Position numbers and translations under genes: made by a program. Shown here one piece after another: positions 1 to 7,610 of a DNA stretch of 64,000 nucleotides (positions are counted from its first letter, which is position 1; each line of letters begins with the position of its first letter). This stretch comes from Humibacillus xanthopallidus (GTDB lineage Bacteria > Actinomycetota > Actinomycetes > Actinomycetales > Dermatophilaceae), in NCBI RefSeq assembly GCF_006717145.1, contig NZ_VFQF01000001.1, positions 1,612,001 to 1,676,000 of the forward strand. The letters are read 5' to 3'. The notes under the pieces were generated by a model. That model was not told where the DNA came from. It saw only the letters and a program-made list of their open reading frames with translations, and made no database searches.

Positions 1-3000
1 GACGTTGAGCCGGTGCAGGTCGTAGAGAAAGCCGACGCCGCGAGGGGCGAGGGCCGCGCTCGTGCTACCCATCGTGTAGATGACGACCGCCCCCTGCTGG
101 CCCTGGAACTTGTCGACCGTGCCGACGCGGGCACCGTCTGGCAGAGCCTCGCGCAGCGCAGCTACGTGCTCGTTGTAGGGGGCGACGACGAGGATGTCGC
201 CGAGGGTCATCGGCGCCGTCGCTCCCGAGGCATCGGTCCACTCTCCCAGCAGGAGACCGTCGATGAGGGCGCGGACGACCGCGGCCTCCTCGGTGCTCGA
301 CTGGTCGCAGAGCACGGTGTGCTCGACGGGCACCCACCGCAACCCATCGCCCGAGAGCGCGCCGGGTGCATCGACGGCCAACCGCTCGCGACCGGGGGCC
401 GACTCCAAGCGCCCCTCGTAGGCGAGCTCCGAGACGAAGGCCGTGAGGCTCGGGTGCATGCGATAGGTCGAGTCGAGGAAGACACCGCGGTCGGCAGGGA
501 TGACGTCGTGGACCACCTCGTGCTCGCCCTCCACCGTGACGCGCAGGTGGTCGAGCGCCGAGACACCGGAGCCGTAGGGGTGCACTGCCTTGGTGGGCTG
601 GGTCAGCTGCTGTGGATCACCCAGCAGGACAAGGGATCTCGCGGCCGGCGCCACCGCGACCGCGTTGGCAAGCGAGAACTGCCCTGCCTCGTCGATGACG
701 AGGACGTCGACCGAGTCGACCATGTCGTCACGCGACCAGAGCCAGGCCGTGCCTCCCACCAGCGTTGCTGCCCCGGAGCCGAGAGCCTCGGCGATGGCGG
801 CGTTGTCGCTCGTGTGGTGGATCAGGGCGTTGGGGTCGTCGGGCTCGTTGCCGCCCTCCTCGACGTTGGTGCCGTCCTTGTGCCACGCCGGACGTGCCAC
901 CTCGTCGAGCAGGTTGAGCACGACGGCGTGGGACTGGGCGGTCACACCGACGCGCAGACCGGCGTCGAGCAGCTCGCGGATCAGCGCTGAGCCGGCGAAC
1001 GTCTTGCCGGTGCCAGGAGGGCCCTGGACGGCGAGCACCTCGCCGTCCAGGTGGCGCCCCACCCTCACGACGACGTCCTTGGGCGCCTCAAGGGGTCGGG
1101 CCAGCAGCTCCGCTGCCGACGGGACGACCCGGTCGATGAGGCGCGTCGCGAGGTTGCTGCCGCCGGCCAGAGCGCACTGCCCGGTGCGGGCGATGCTCTC
1201 GCGCAGCACCTGGTCCATGATCGGGCCCGGCTTGCCGAGCCCTCGGGGCATCGGCGGCTCCTTGGTCGCGCCCATCGAGACGGTGATCCAGCCGGCCTCT
1301 GCGTCGACGTCGAGGGCCTTGCCGACCGTCTCGTGCGTGTCGACGTCGGAGATGTACTGGCCCAGCGACGGTCGGCAGTCCTGGGGCGGGAACGTGTAGC
1401 GCCAGACGTTGGAACGCTTCACCCTCTCGACGAGCTCGACGCCGGTGAGGCCACCGACGGCGACGGGATCCTCGACGAGCTCGACGGTCTCGAGGTCCTT
1501 GTAGCGGAAGTAGTCCCACCACTCGGGTCGCTTCTCTCGACGGTGCCAACCCACGAGACCGGCCAGCAGCTCATGTCCGCCGTCGACGAGCCGCTCCGCG
1601 AGCTCGATCTCGGCTCGCTCCGCGTCGCCGATCTCCTTGGGCTGCTGCGGAACCGGCCGCGTCAGCACGTGCCCGTCCGCCTCGAGGTCGGCGCGACGGC
1701 TCTCGAGCCACTCGTGCAGCGCGAGGGTCGAGCGGACGTCCTCCTCGTTGTAGCGACGGATGTCGTCGAGGATGGACTGGTCGGGGTCGCCGTCATGGCG
1801 TCCGGCGAGCCAGCGTTCGTACTCGACCACGGACGACAGCCCGTCGGCCACGCCCTCGCCGTCGCTCGACCGCACGTGGCCCCAGTAGAACTCCTCGAGC
1901 TTCTTGATGGAGTAGGAGCCCTTGCTGATGCGCAGGCCCTGCCGCACGACGCCGTAGAGGTCGACGAACACCTCGTGGCGCAGGAGCTGGTCGAGTTCGG
2001 CCTCTCGGGTGGCATGCTGCCCGACGAGGCGCTTGAGCGCGGTCGTCTCGTACGGCGCGTAGTGGTAGACGTGCATGCCGGGGAAGCGCGCCCAGCGCTC
2101 GGTGAGCCAGTCGAGCAGGTCGGTCGTCAGGCGCCCCTCCTCGTCGAAGTCGTGGGCCCAGAACTCGACGAACTCGCCCTGCCTCGTCCAGATGCCGGCG
2201 AGGTACTCGCGACCCGCGCCGCCCTCGGCCCACGGGTCGCCCTCGAAGTCGAGGTAGACATCACCCTCGTGCGGCTCGGGCAGCAGCGCCAGTCCTCGTG
2301 GAACGCGTCGCTCCGTGCCGTCGTGCTGACGGATGACCGAGTACGGCTCCAGGAGCTCGAAGCGAGGGGCCCCGGTCTCGCGCTCCGCGAGCTGCAGGCG
2401 CGCCTGCTGGAGGAGCCGGCGCCGGGTCGCCAGCGACAGCGTGCCGGCGAGCTGGTCGTCGCTGGACTCGGCCAGGGCGCGCAGGGTCGGGATGCCGAGG
2501 TCGATGAGCGCCGCCCGATGGTCCGGTCGCATGCCGGCGACCTGGATGAGGTCGTCGCGGTCCAGCCACTCCTGGGCACAGCGCTCCTTCCAGCGACACT
2601 GGCCGCAGTGCTGGACGCGGGCCGACTCGGTCTCACGCGGACTGGCGATCGCGTCGAGCAGCTCGGCCCGGCGACGCCTCGCGTAGGGCGCGACGTCCAT
2701 CAGCCGCCACGGGTGCTGCTCCTGGTCACCGGTGACGACGGTCAGCCACTGCGGCGGCACGCCTTGCAGCGTCTCGAGGCGGGCGGCATACGTGGCCATC
2801 TGGAGGAGCGCAGGGACCTTGAGGCGGCGGGCGAGCTTGGTGTCGGCGATGTCGTAGCGCCAGGTGCCGAAGGTGCTGAGCTCGCCCTCCGGGAGGTCGA
2901 CGCGAAGGAGGAAGTCGGCGAGCCCGACCCAGTGACCGTCGTAGAAGGTCGCCTGGTAGACGACGTCGACGCCGCGACGCATCGCGTCGACCGTCGCAGC

Positions 3001-3255
3001 CTCGGCGGCGGCCCCCTTGAGCCCGAGAGCCGCGATGTCCTCGATGTGCCGGCCCTCGGAGCGCAGCCGGGCGAGGTAGTCGCGCTCGTGCGCCAGGCCC
3101 TTGGTGAAGACGAGGTTGAGCGAGTCGTCGACGCCCGCGGCGCGGGAGTGCCCGGCGTCGAGGGCCTCGAGGTCGAGGGTCGTGATGTGCGCGCAGGCCA
3201 CGTGCTTGGTCAGGTCTGTCGGACTGAGCACGAGATGGCCGTCGATGCGCTGCAT
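1..3255 (-). CDS. TM0106-type RecB-like nuclease fused to SF1 helicase (partial, 3' end outside)
   Basis: The protein reads from ATG 3255 (MQRIDGHLVLSPTDLTKHVA) through 1085 codons to the window edge with no stop. The first ~300 residues look like a TM0106-type RecB nuclease: an early Cys in HVACAHITTLD and a Cys cluster CGQCRWKERC near residue 217, as in Fe-S-binding RecB-family nucleases. A RNase-H-like region (VYLDFEGDPW) follows. The C-terminal half is a superfamily 1 (Upf1/Dna2-like) helicase with Walker A GPPGTGKT near residue 745, Walker B VIDEAGQ near 853, and the late motif DKFQGQ near 1055. Family knowledge suggests DNA or RNA end processing or repair; substrate unknown. The final helicase motif lies off the window. 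The gene is divergent from the VOC gene, with 62 bp between. Confidence 0.85.
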   Translation of the reverse strand, partial: MQRIDGHLVLSPTDLTKHVACAHITTLDLEALDAGHSRAAGVDDSLNLVFTKGLAHERDYLARLRSEGRHIEDIAALGLKGAAAEAATVDAMRRGVDVVYQATFYDGHWVGLADFLLRVDLPEGELSTFGTWRYDIADTKLARRLKVPALLQMATYAARLETLQGVPPQWLTVVTGDQEQHPWRLMDVAPYARRRRAELLDAIASPRETESARVQHCGQCRWKERCAQEWLDRDDLIQVAGMRPDHRAALIDLGIPTLRALAESSDDQLAGTLSLATRRRLLQQARLQLAERETGAPRFELLEPYSVIRQHDGTERRVPRGLALLPEPHEGDVYLDFEGDPWAEGGAGREYLAGIWTRQGEFVEFWAHDFDEEGRLTTDLLDWLTERWARFPGMHVYHYAPYETTALKRLVGQHATREAELDQLLRHEVFVDLYGVVRQGLRISKGSYSIKKLEEFYWGHVRSSDGEGVADGLSSVVEYERWLAGRHDGDPDQSILDDIRRYNEEDVRSTLALHEWLESRRADLEADGHVLTRPVPQQPKEIGDAERAEIELAERLVDGGHELLAGLVGWHRREKRPEWWDYFRYKDLETVELVEDPVAVGGLTGVELVERVKRSNVWRYTFPPQDCRPSLGQYISDVDTHETVGKALDVDAEAGWITVSMGATKEPPMPRGLGKPGPIMDQVLRESIARTGQCALAGGSNLATRLIDRVVPSAAELLARPLEAPKDVVVRVGRHLDGEVLAVQGPPGTGKTFAGSALIRELLDAGLRVGVTAQSHAVVLNLLDEVARPAWHKDGTNVEEGGNEPDDPNALIHHTSDNAAIAEALGSGAATLVGGTAWLWSRDDMVDSVDVLVIDEAGQFSLANAVAVAPAARSLVLLGDPQQLTQPTKAVHPYGSGVSALDHLRVTVEGEHEVVHDVIPADRGVFLDSTYRMHPSLTAFVSELAYEGRLESAPGRERLAVDAPGALSGDGLRWVPVEHTVLCDQSSTEEAAVVRALIDGLLLGEWTDASGATAPMTLGDILVVAPYNEHVAALREALPDGARVGTVDKFQGQQGAVVIYTMGSTSAALAPRGVGFLYDLHRLNV

Positions 3256-3317
3256 GCCAGCGAGTATGCCGTCCGGCTCCGACAGTGACCCCGGCCCCAC
3301 CGCGCTACCGTCGGCCC

Positions 3318-3998
3318 ATGCCCCTCGCGACCTACAAGGACCTGTGCATCGATGCGTCCGACGCCCATGCGTTGGCCGGCTTCTGGGCGGGGGTGCTCGG
3401 GCTCGACGCCCACCTGCACGACGACGGCGACGCCAGCCTGAGTCGCGGCGACCAGGTGATCGTGTGGGTCAACGAGGTGAGCGAGCCCAAGGGCGTCAAG
3501 AACCGCCTGCACCTCGACGTGCGTGCCGAGTCGCTCGATGCGGCCCTGGCGGCAGGAGCGCACGTCATCGACGAGCAGCCGCGCTGGACCGTGCTGGGCG
3601 ACCCGGACGGCCAGGAGTTCTGCGTCTTCGTGCGCGATGCTCCTGTCGACGGCGGCTTCTACGAGCTCGTCTGGGATGTCACGGGCGACGTCGCGGCAGC
3701 GCACCGCGTCGCGCAGTGGTGGGCGACGGTCCTCGGCGGCAGAGTCGTGCGCGAGGAGGGGTGGAGCTGCGTCGAGGACATCGACGGCGCGCCCTTCGAG
3801 TCGATCGTCTTCCAGCCCGTGCCCGAGGACAAGACGGCCAAGAACCGGATCCACATCGACGTCATGACCGATGACCTCGGCGCGCTGGTGTCGGAGGGCG
3901 CGATGCCGCTGCGCGAGAAGGGCGACGACGGCATCGGCTGGACGGTCATGGTCGACCCCGCCGGCAACGAGTTCTGCGCCTTCACCCCTGACGACTGA
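3318..3998 (+). CDS. Two-domain VOC (glyoxalase/bleomycin-resistance fold) protein
   Basis: This 226-residue protein is an internal duplication: residues 1-110 and 115-226 each form a VOC half, starting with YKDLCIDASDAHALAGFWAGVLG and AAHRVAQWWATVLGG and ending in matching strands QEFCVF and NEFCAF. VOC proteins bind a metal and act on small molecules or bind antibiotics; nothing here identifies the substrate, and this glyoxalase-like subtype is often uncharacterised. The start chosen is ATG 3318; longer in-frame starts would add a non-homologous arginine-rich leader. It is monocistronic and ends just before a strong hairpin shared with the convergent doxX gene. Confidence 0.85.
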   Translation: MPLATYKDLCIDASDAHALAGFWAGVLGLDAHLHDDGDASLSRGDQVIVWVNEVSEPKGVKNRLHLDVRAESLDAALAAGAHVIDEQPRWTVLGDPDGQEFCVFVRDAPVDGGFYELVWDVTGDVAAAHRVAQWWATVLGGRVVREEGWSCVEDIDGAPFESIVFQPVPEDKTAKNRIHIDVMTDDLGALVSEGAMPLREKGDDGIGWTVMVDPAGNEFCAFTPDD

Positions 3999-4025
3999 CG
4001 GGCAACCCGCCCCCGCCGGACAGGG

Positions 4026-4055
4026 AGCGAGGCGGTCCAGACGGACCGCCTCGCT
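4026..4055. terminator. Bidirectional intrinsic-type hairpin between VOC gene and doxX copy 1
   Basis: A perfect 13-bp stem (AGCGAGGCGGTCC paired with its complement) closes on a 4-nt loop AGAC. It lies between convergent stop codons at 3998 and 4116, so it can serve both transcripts. No long U tract follows, as is common in high-GC actinobacteria. Confidence 0.75.
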
Positions 4056-4115
4056 TGCGGGGTGCTCTTCCCCGCGGGGGCGACCGGGTCAGGGACGACC
4101 CGGCCACCCGCCCGC

Positions 4116-4697
4116 TCACCTCAGGAAGCCGTTACCGACATGGCGGCCCCACCACTTGCCGAGACCCCAGGTGTCTCCGGCGAGGGTCGTGGCCACGACG
4201 GCGATGCCGAGGGCCTCGATCCAGTGGCTGTCGACGAGCGGGTTGGTCATGCCCGACTGTCCGAGCGGGAACTCGGCCAGGTACATCAGGGCCAGCAGCA
4301 GCGCGCCGGTCCAGGCGGCGATCTTCAGGCCGGCGCCGGCGAGCAGGGCCACGCCGATGCCGAGCAGGCCGGCCATGAACAGCCAGTCGGCCCACGGGCC
4401 GGCGATGTTCTTGAAGAAGGAGCCGAAGGGGCCTTCGGCGTTCTTCATGAACCCTTGGGCGGGGGTGCCGCCGTGGATCCAGGCCTTGGCGGCCGGGGTG
4501 GCGTAGCCGAGGCCGAACATCTTGTCGATGAAGGCCCAGAAGAAGGTGAAGCCCAGCACGATGCGCAGGCCGGCGAGGAACTTGCGGGCGATGCTCGAGC
4601 GGACGACCTCCTCCTGGAAGGTGACGACGCCCTTGGTGGGGTCGTGGAAGTCAGCGCTGGAGGCGGTGGTGCCTGGGCGGCTGTCGTGGGTGGTCAT
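4116..4697 (-). CDS. DoxX-family membrane protein, copy 1
   Basis: This 193-residue integral membrane protein has about four hydrophobic segments: IVLGFTFFWAFIDKMFG, WLFMAGLLGIGVALLAGAG, WTGALLLALMYLAEFP and ALGIAVVATTLAG. It ends in a Trp-rich amphipathic tail (GDTWGLGKWWG). DoxX relatives include the small subunit of archaeal thiosulfate:quinone oxidoreductase and bacterial membrane oxidoreductase partners; the bacterial role is mostly unknown. ATG 4697 is preceded by CTGGAGTTGATC, identical to the ribosome site of copy 2. It is a close paralogue of the gene at 4911-5477, and each copy has its own promoter region with the same inverted repeat. Confidence 0.88.
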   Translation of the reverse strand: MTTHDSRPGTTASSADFHDPTKGVVTFQEEVVRSSIARKFLAGLRIVLGFTFFWAFIDKMFGLGYATPAAKAWIHGGTPAQGFMKNAEGPFGSFFKNIAGPWADWLFMAGLLGIGVALLAGAGLKIAAWTGALLLALMYLAEFPLGQSGMTNPLVDSHWIEALGIAVVATTLAGDTWGLGKWWGRHVGNGFLR

Positions 4698-4744
4698 GGT
4701 GATCAACTCCAGAACTCGGGTGGTTCCGGCAGCTACTCTGTCGG

Positions 4745-4761
4745 TACTACACAGCGTAGTA
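4745..4761. promoter_or_regulatory. BlaI/CopY-like operator upstream of doxX copy 1
   Basis: TACTAC-ACAGC-GTAGTA is a perfect 6-5-6 inverted repeat 48 bp upstream of the doxX copy 1 start. TACTAC/GTAGTA half-sites resemble those of the BlaI/MecI/CopY winged-helix repressors. No such regulator is encoded in the window, so the assignment is by half-site resemblance only. Confidence 0.55.
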
Positions 4762-4848
4762 ATGGGTGAGTGACAGGTGCGACCCATCCGGGTGTGATCT
4801 GGCAGTCATTCCGCGACCGGGCCCAGCTCGGCCCAGCCCGCGACATGA

Positions 4849-4881
4849 CACACCCCCGGGCTGTCGGCGCCCGGGGGTGTG
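4849..4881. terminator. Terminator hairpin downstream of doxX copy 2
   Basis: A perfect 13-bp stem (CACACCCCCGGGC with its complement) closes on a 7-nt loop. It lies 30 bp after the stop of doxX copy 2 and before the promoter region of copy 1, implying the two paralogues are separate transcription units. Confidence 0.75.
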
Positions 4882-4910
4882 CGGCCTGAGGAAGTGTGGG
4901 ACGTCGCGCC

Positions 4911-5477
4911 TCAGCGCAGGATGCCGTTGCCGACGATGCGGCCCCACCACCTGCCGAGTCCCCAGGTGTCACCTGCGTAGGTCGCGGCGCACACGGCGAT
5001 GCCGAGCGCCTCGATCCAGTGGCTGTCGACGAGCGGGTTGGTCATGCCCTGCTGGCCGAGCGGGAACTCGGCGAGATACATCATGAGCAGCAGCAGCGCG
5101 CCGGTCCACGCTGCCAGCTTGAGGCCTGCGCCGGCGAGCAGAGCGACGCCGATCCCGAGCAGCCCCAGCATGAAGAGCCAGTCGGCCCACCCGCCGGCGA
5201 TGCTCTTGAAGAAGCCGGCGAACGGACCCTCGGCGTTCTTCATGAAGCCCTGGGCGGGCGTGCCGCCGTGGATCCAGGCCTTGGCAGACGGGGTGGCGTA
5301 GCCGAGGCCGAAGAGCTTGTCGAGGAAGGGCCAGAAGAAGGTGAAGCCGAGGACGAGCCGGAGGCCCGCGAGGAGCCGACGCGCCCACACGGAACGGACG
5401 ACGTCCTCCTGATAGATCACACCGTCGGCAGCGGCGCTGCCAACGGGTTCGGCGATGTCTCGATGGGTTGTGCTCAT
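4911..5477 (-). CDS. DoxX-family membrane protein, copy 2
   Basis: This 188-residue protein is a close paralogue of the adjacent downstream gene. They share long identical stretches such as SAKAWIHGGTPAQGFMKNAEG (one difference near the start), WADWLFM, MTNPLVDSHWIEALGIAV and AGDTWGLG. The N-terminal 30 residues differ most. The topology is the same four-segment DoxX fold. The upstream leader also matches copy 1 (operator, a CTGCCGGAAC block and GAGTTCTGGAGTTGATC before the ATG), so the duplication included the promoter. Function is not established beyond the family. Confidence 0.88.
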   Translation of the reverse strand: MSTTHRDIAEPVGSAAADGVIYQEDVVRSVWARRLLAGLRLVLGFTFFWPFLDKLFGLGYATPSAKAWIHGGTPAQGFMKNAEGPFAGFFKSIAGGWADWLFMLGLLGIGVALLAGAGLKLAAWTGALLLLMMYLAEFPLGQQGMTNPLVDSHWIEALGIAVCAATYAGDTWGLGRWWGRIVGNGILR

Positions 5478-5523
5478 GCGATCAACTCCAGAACTCGACG
5501 ACGTTCCGGCAGGTCCCTGTCGG

Positions 5524-5540
5524 TACTACCAAGCGTAGGA
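5524..5540. promoter_or_regulatory. BlaI/CopY-like operator upstream of doxX copy 2
   Basis: TACTAC-CAAGC-GTAGGA keeps the 6-5-6 layout of the copy 1 operator with one mismatch in the second half-site. It lies 47 bp upstream of the doxX copy 2 start, at the same distance as in copy 1, while the adjacent spacer bases differ. This suggests that the half-sites are conserved. Confidence 0.5.
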
Positions 5541-5615
5541 CTGGAAGTCGTGTGCTGTCACGGATCAAACGCGTTGAGCCACGACGATATTCGGCAGCGC
5601 GGAGACGGCCGACCC

Positions 5616-6878
5616 TCAGCGGTGGGCCCGCACAAGAACCGGGATCTCGAATTCCGTTGGGGTCTCGGCAAGCTCACGCACCAGATCAGCCAAGCCATCG
5701 AGCGAACGGCACACGGCGGCATACGACCCGTCGAGACGGATCGGGCGACACAGGATGCGCGTGCCTGCGTTGCGGATGACAATCTCCGACTCCGGCGACC
5801 GGTCGCTGTTGCAGTGCACGAGCAGTCCGGTCGACTGGCCCATGGCCGCCGTGTACGCGATGAGCTCGAGGTAGTCGCGCGACGCAAGGTAGCCGTCGGC
5901 GCCCACGGAGTACTTCGCGTCACCGACGAGCACGACCTCGCTCCCCCGCCTCACGACGAGGTCGGGAGCCATCGTGACGGCGCGCCCCTCGTCGAGCCAC
6001 ACGTCCTCGTCACCGTCGATGCGCAGGTCCGGCGCGAGACGCAGGTCGAGCTCCTGGACGATCCAGCGCCGGAAGAGGTCGTCCATGTCGACCATGAGGC
6101 TGTTGGCCTGCTGGTCGCCGGCCTCGTGGCTCAGCGACATCGCCTGCAGCACGAGCCTCGACAGGCGCATGGCGTCCTCGTAGTGCTCGTTGAGACGCGT
6201 CACCGCCACCGGGGTCGTATGCCGTGTGGCGGGGGTGTCGGAGACGCCCTCGAAACGGCCCATGACGCGAAGCGCCTCACGGCGCACCTGCGGTGCGAGC
6301 TGCGGCCAGGAGAGCATCGCCTGGAGGGTGCAGCGGAAGAGCTGGTTCTCCACGATGTCGGCCGTGAAGTCGTCGTAGCGGCATTGGGGTTCGGCGGCAG
6401 CCCACGGACGGCGCGCGAACTCCTCGACGAGGAGCCGGCCACGGATCGTGCGCATCCGCTCGTCACGGGCGACGTAGCCGTGCACGAGCCCGCGCATCGT
6501 CGCGCTGTCGATCAGCCGGATCGCGAAATAGGCCACCCCGTCGATGAGCTCGTCGGTGTCGCTCCACGTGACGTGCTCGTGCTCGAAGGCCTCGGGCGAC
6601 ACCCCGGCCCCGAGCATCGCGAAGAAGTTGGTGACCGAGACGCGCGGCATGACCCGCACGACGAGGCCGGGCACCGCAAGCGCACCAACCCAGCTCGTCG
6701 CGCCGATGGTGACGACGTCGGGGTCCGCGGTGGCATGGATGACGAGGCGCTCGCCCGCCGCTGCGACGAGCGCGGCGCGGGTGTCACGCGGAAGGCGTAC
6801 GGGGCCCGATCGGCCGTGCTCGGGGATGGCGGGGAGCTCGATGGTGGAGGGGGGCGTGGTGCTCGTGGCAGGTGGCAT
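5616..6878 (-). CDS. mcrC: McrC-family 5-methylcytosine restriction subunit
   Basis: The 420-residue protein matches McrC. It has an N-terminal beta-rich region (SWVGALAVPGLVVRVMPRVS), the helical core (RGLVHGYVARDERMRTIRGRL; YDDFTADIVENQLF), and a C-terminal PD-(D/E)xK nuclease core near residues 303-325: APDLVV, then VVLVGDAKYS. McrC is the nuclease partner of the GTP-dependent McrB motor and cuts modified DNA. I chose ATG 6878; a 69-bp longer reading would need a TTG start inside a probable promoter (TATGCT at about 6902-6907 on the minus strand). Its mcrB partner is 733 bp upstream, with an opposite-strand gene between, so mcrC probably has its own promoter. Confidence 0.88.
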   Translation of the reverse strand: MPPATSTTPPSTIELPAIPEHGRSGPVRLPRDTRAALVAAAGERLVIHATADPDVVTIGATSWVGALAVPGLVVRVMPRVSVTNFFAMLGAGVSPEAFEHEHVTWSDTDELIDGVAYFAIRLIDSATMRGLVHGYVARDERMRTIRGRLLVEEFARRPWAAAEPQCRYDDFTADIVENQLFRCTLQAMLSWPQLAPQVRREALRVMGRFEGVSDTPATRHTTPVAVTRLNEHYEDAMRLSRLVLQAMSLSHEAGDQQANSLMVDMDDLFRRWIVQELDLRLAPDLRIDGDEDVWLDEGRAVTMAPDLVVRRGSEVVLVGDAKYSVGADGYLASRDYLELIAYTAAMGQSTGLLVHCNSDRSPESEIVIRNAGTRILCRPIRLDGSYAAVCRSLDGLADLVRELAETPTEFEIPVLVRAHR

Positions 6879-7003
6879 CGACGACGATCCGGCAGGGGTG
6901 GAGGGACGGGGTCGAGCATAGCTCGGGCCGGGACCAACCCCGGTCAACTAGAGTGGCGCGTGGCACCACCTGGTGCTGATGACTACTTCTCGGGGGCAAC
7001 ACC

Positions 7004-7519
7004 ATGAATGCTGATTCGTCACGCCCACCTTCGGGCGTGTCCCGCCGGTCCGTCGCCAAGGGCATCGCCTGGTCCGTGCCGGCAGTCGCCGTCGCTTCGG
7101 CGGCACCCGCCCTGGCAGCCTCGGGCTCCGGACCGGTTCCGACCTTCATCTCTGCCTGCAAGTACCCGGGCAACAGCTGCAGCTCGCGCCCGAAGGGCTA
7201 CTCGCTCTACTTCCAGATCGCCAACCCGACCTCGAAGACCATCTACATCTACACGGTGAGCATCGCCAACATCAGCGGCACGCAGCTGTCGTTCCAGTTC
7301 TCCGTGCCGCCCCTGCCCATCACGGTGCCGGCCAACGGCTCGGTCGCCACCGAGTTCGTCGCATCGTCGGGCAACAGTGCGCAGCAAGGCTTCTCGGCCG
7401 ACATCACCATCACGTGGGGTCACAACCCGACACCTCCGGACCCCGACAACCACCCCGCGGTCACCACCCGCGTGACGGTGGTCGCGACCCCGCCGAACTG
7501 CCCGCCCTGCCCCGACTGA
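7004..7519 (+). CDS. Tat-exported small secreted protein of unknown function
   Basis: This 171-residue protein begins with a twin-arginine signal (SRRSVAKGIAWSVPAVAVA) followed by AAPALA, a likely signal peptidase I site near residue 38. The mature part is about 130 residues, rich in Thr, Ser and Ile, with predicted beta strands (YSLYFQIANPTSKTIYIYTV), two Cys near its start (ACKYPGNSC) and two at its end (NCPPCPD). It resembles an immunoglobulin-like secreted beta-sandwich, but I do not recognise the family. It lies between mcrB and mcrC on the opposite strand, which is odd for a restriction cassette. Its last codons are part of a tandem repeat that continues past the stop. Confidence 0.75.
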   Translation: MNADSSRPPSGVSRRSVAKGIAWSVPAVAVASAAPALAASGSGPVPTFISACKYPGNSCSSRPKGYSLYFQIANPTSKTIYIYTVSIANISGTQLSFQFSVPPLPITVPANGSVATEFVASSGNSAQQGFSADITITWGHNPTPPDPDNHPAVTTRVTVVATPPNCPPCPD

Positions 7520-7597
7520 GCCGACTGGGGCGACTGCCCGCCCTGCCCCGACTGAGCCGACTGAGGCGACTGCCCCGACTGAGCCGACTGAGGCGAC
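7503..7597 (+). repeat. 36-bp tandem repeat spanning the stop codon of the Tat protein gene
   Basis: A 36-bp unit beginning CGCCCTGCCCCGACTGAGCC occurs at 7503-7538 and 7539-7574 with one mismatch, followed by a truncated third copy. A finer 9-bp period (GACTGAGCC / GACTGAGGC) runs inside it. The first copy encodes the C-terminal CPPCPD and the stop, so later copies repeat that coding tail and stop in the 3' untranslated region, just after the end of mcrB on the other strand. Confidence 0.8.
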
Positions 7598-7610
7598 GAC
7601 GGGGGCTCGC

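Noticed and set aside
1051-3288. Long plus-strand open frame of 745 codons
   Set aside because: It is antisense to the nuclease-helicase gene, whose motifs (Walker A, Walker B, Cys cluster) are on the minus strand; the plus-strand product is low-complexity Arg/Asp/Val typical of a high-GC shadow frame.
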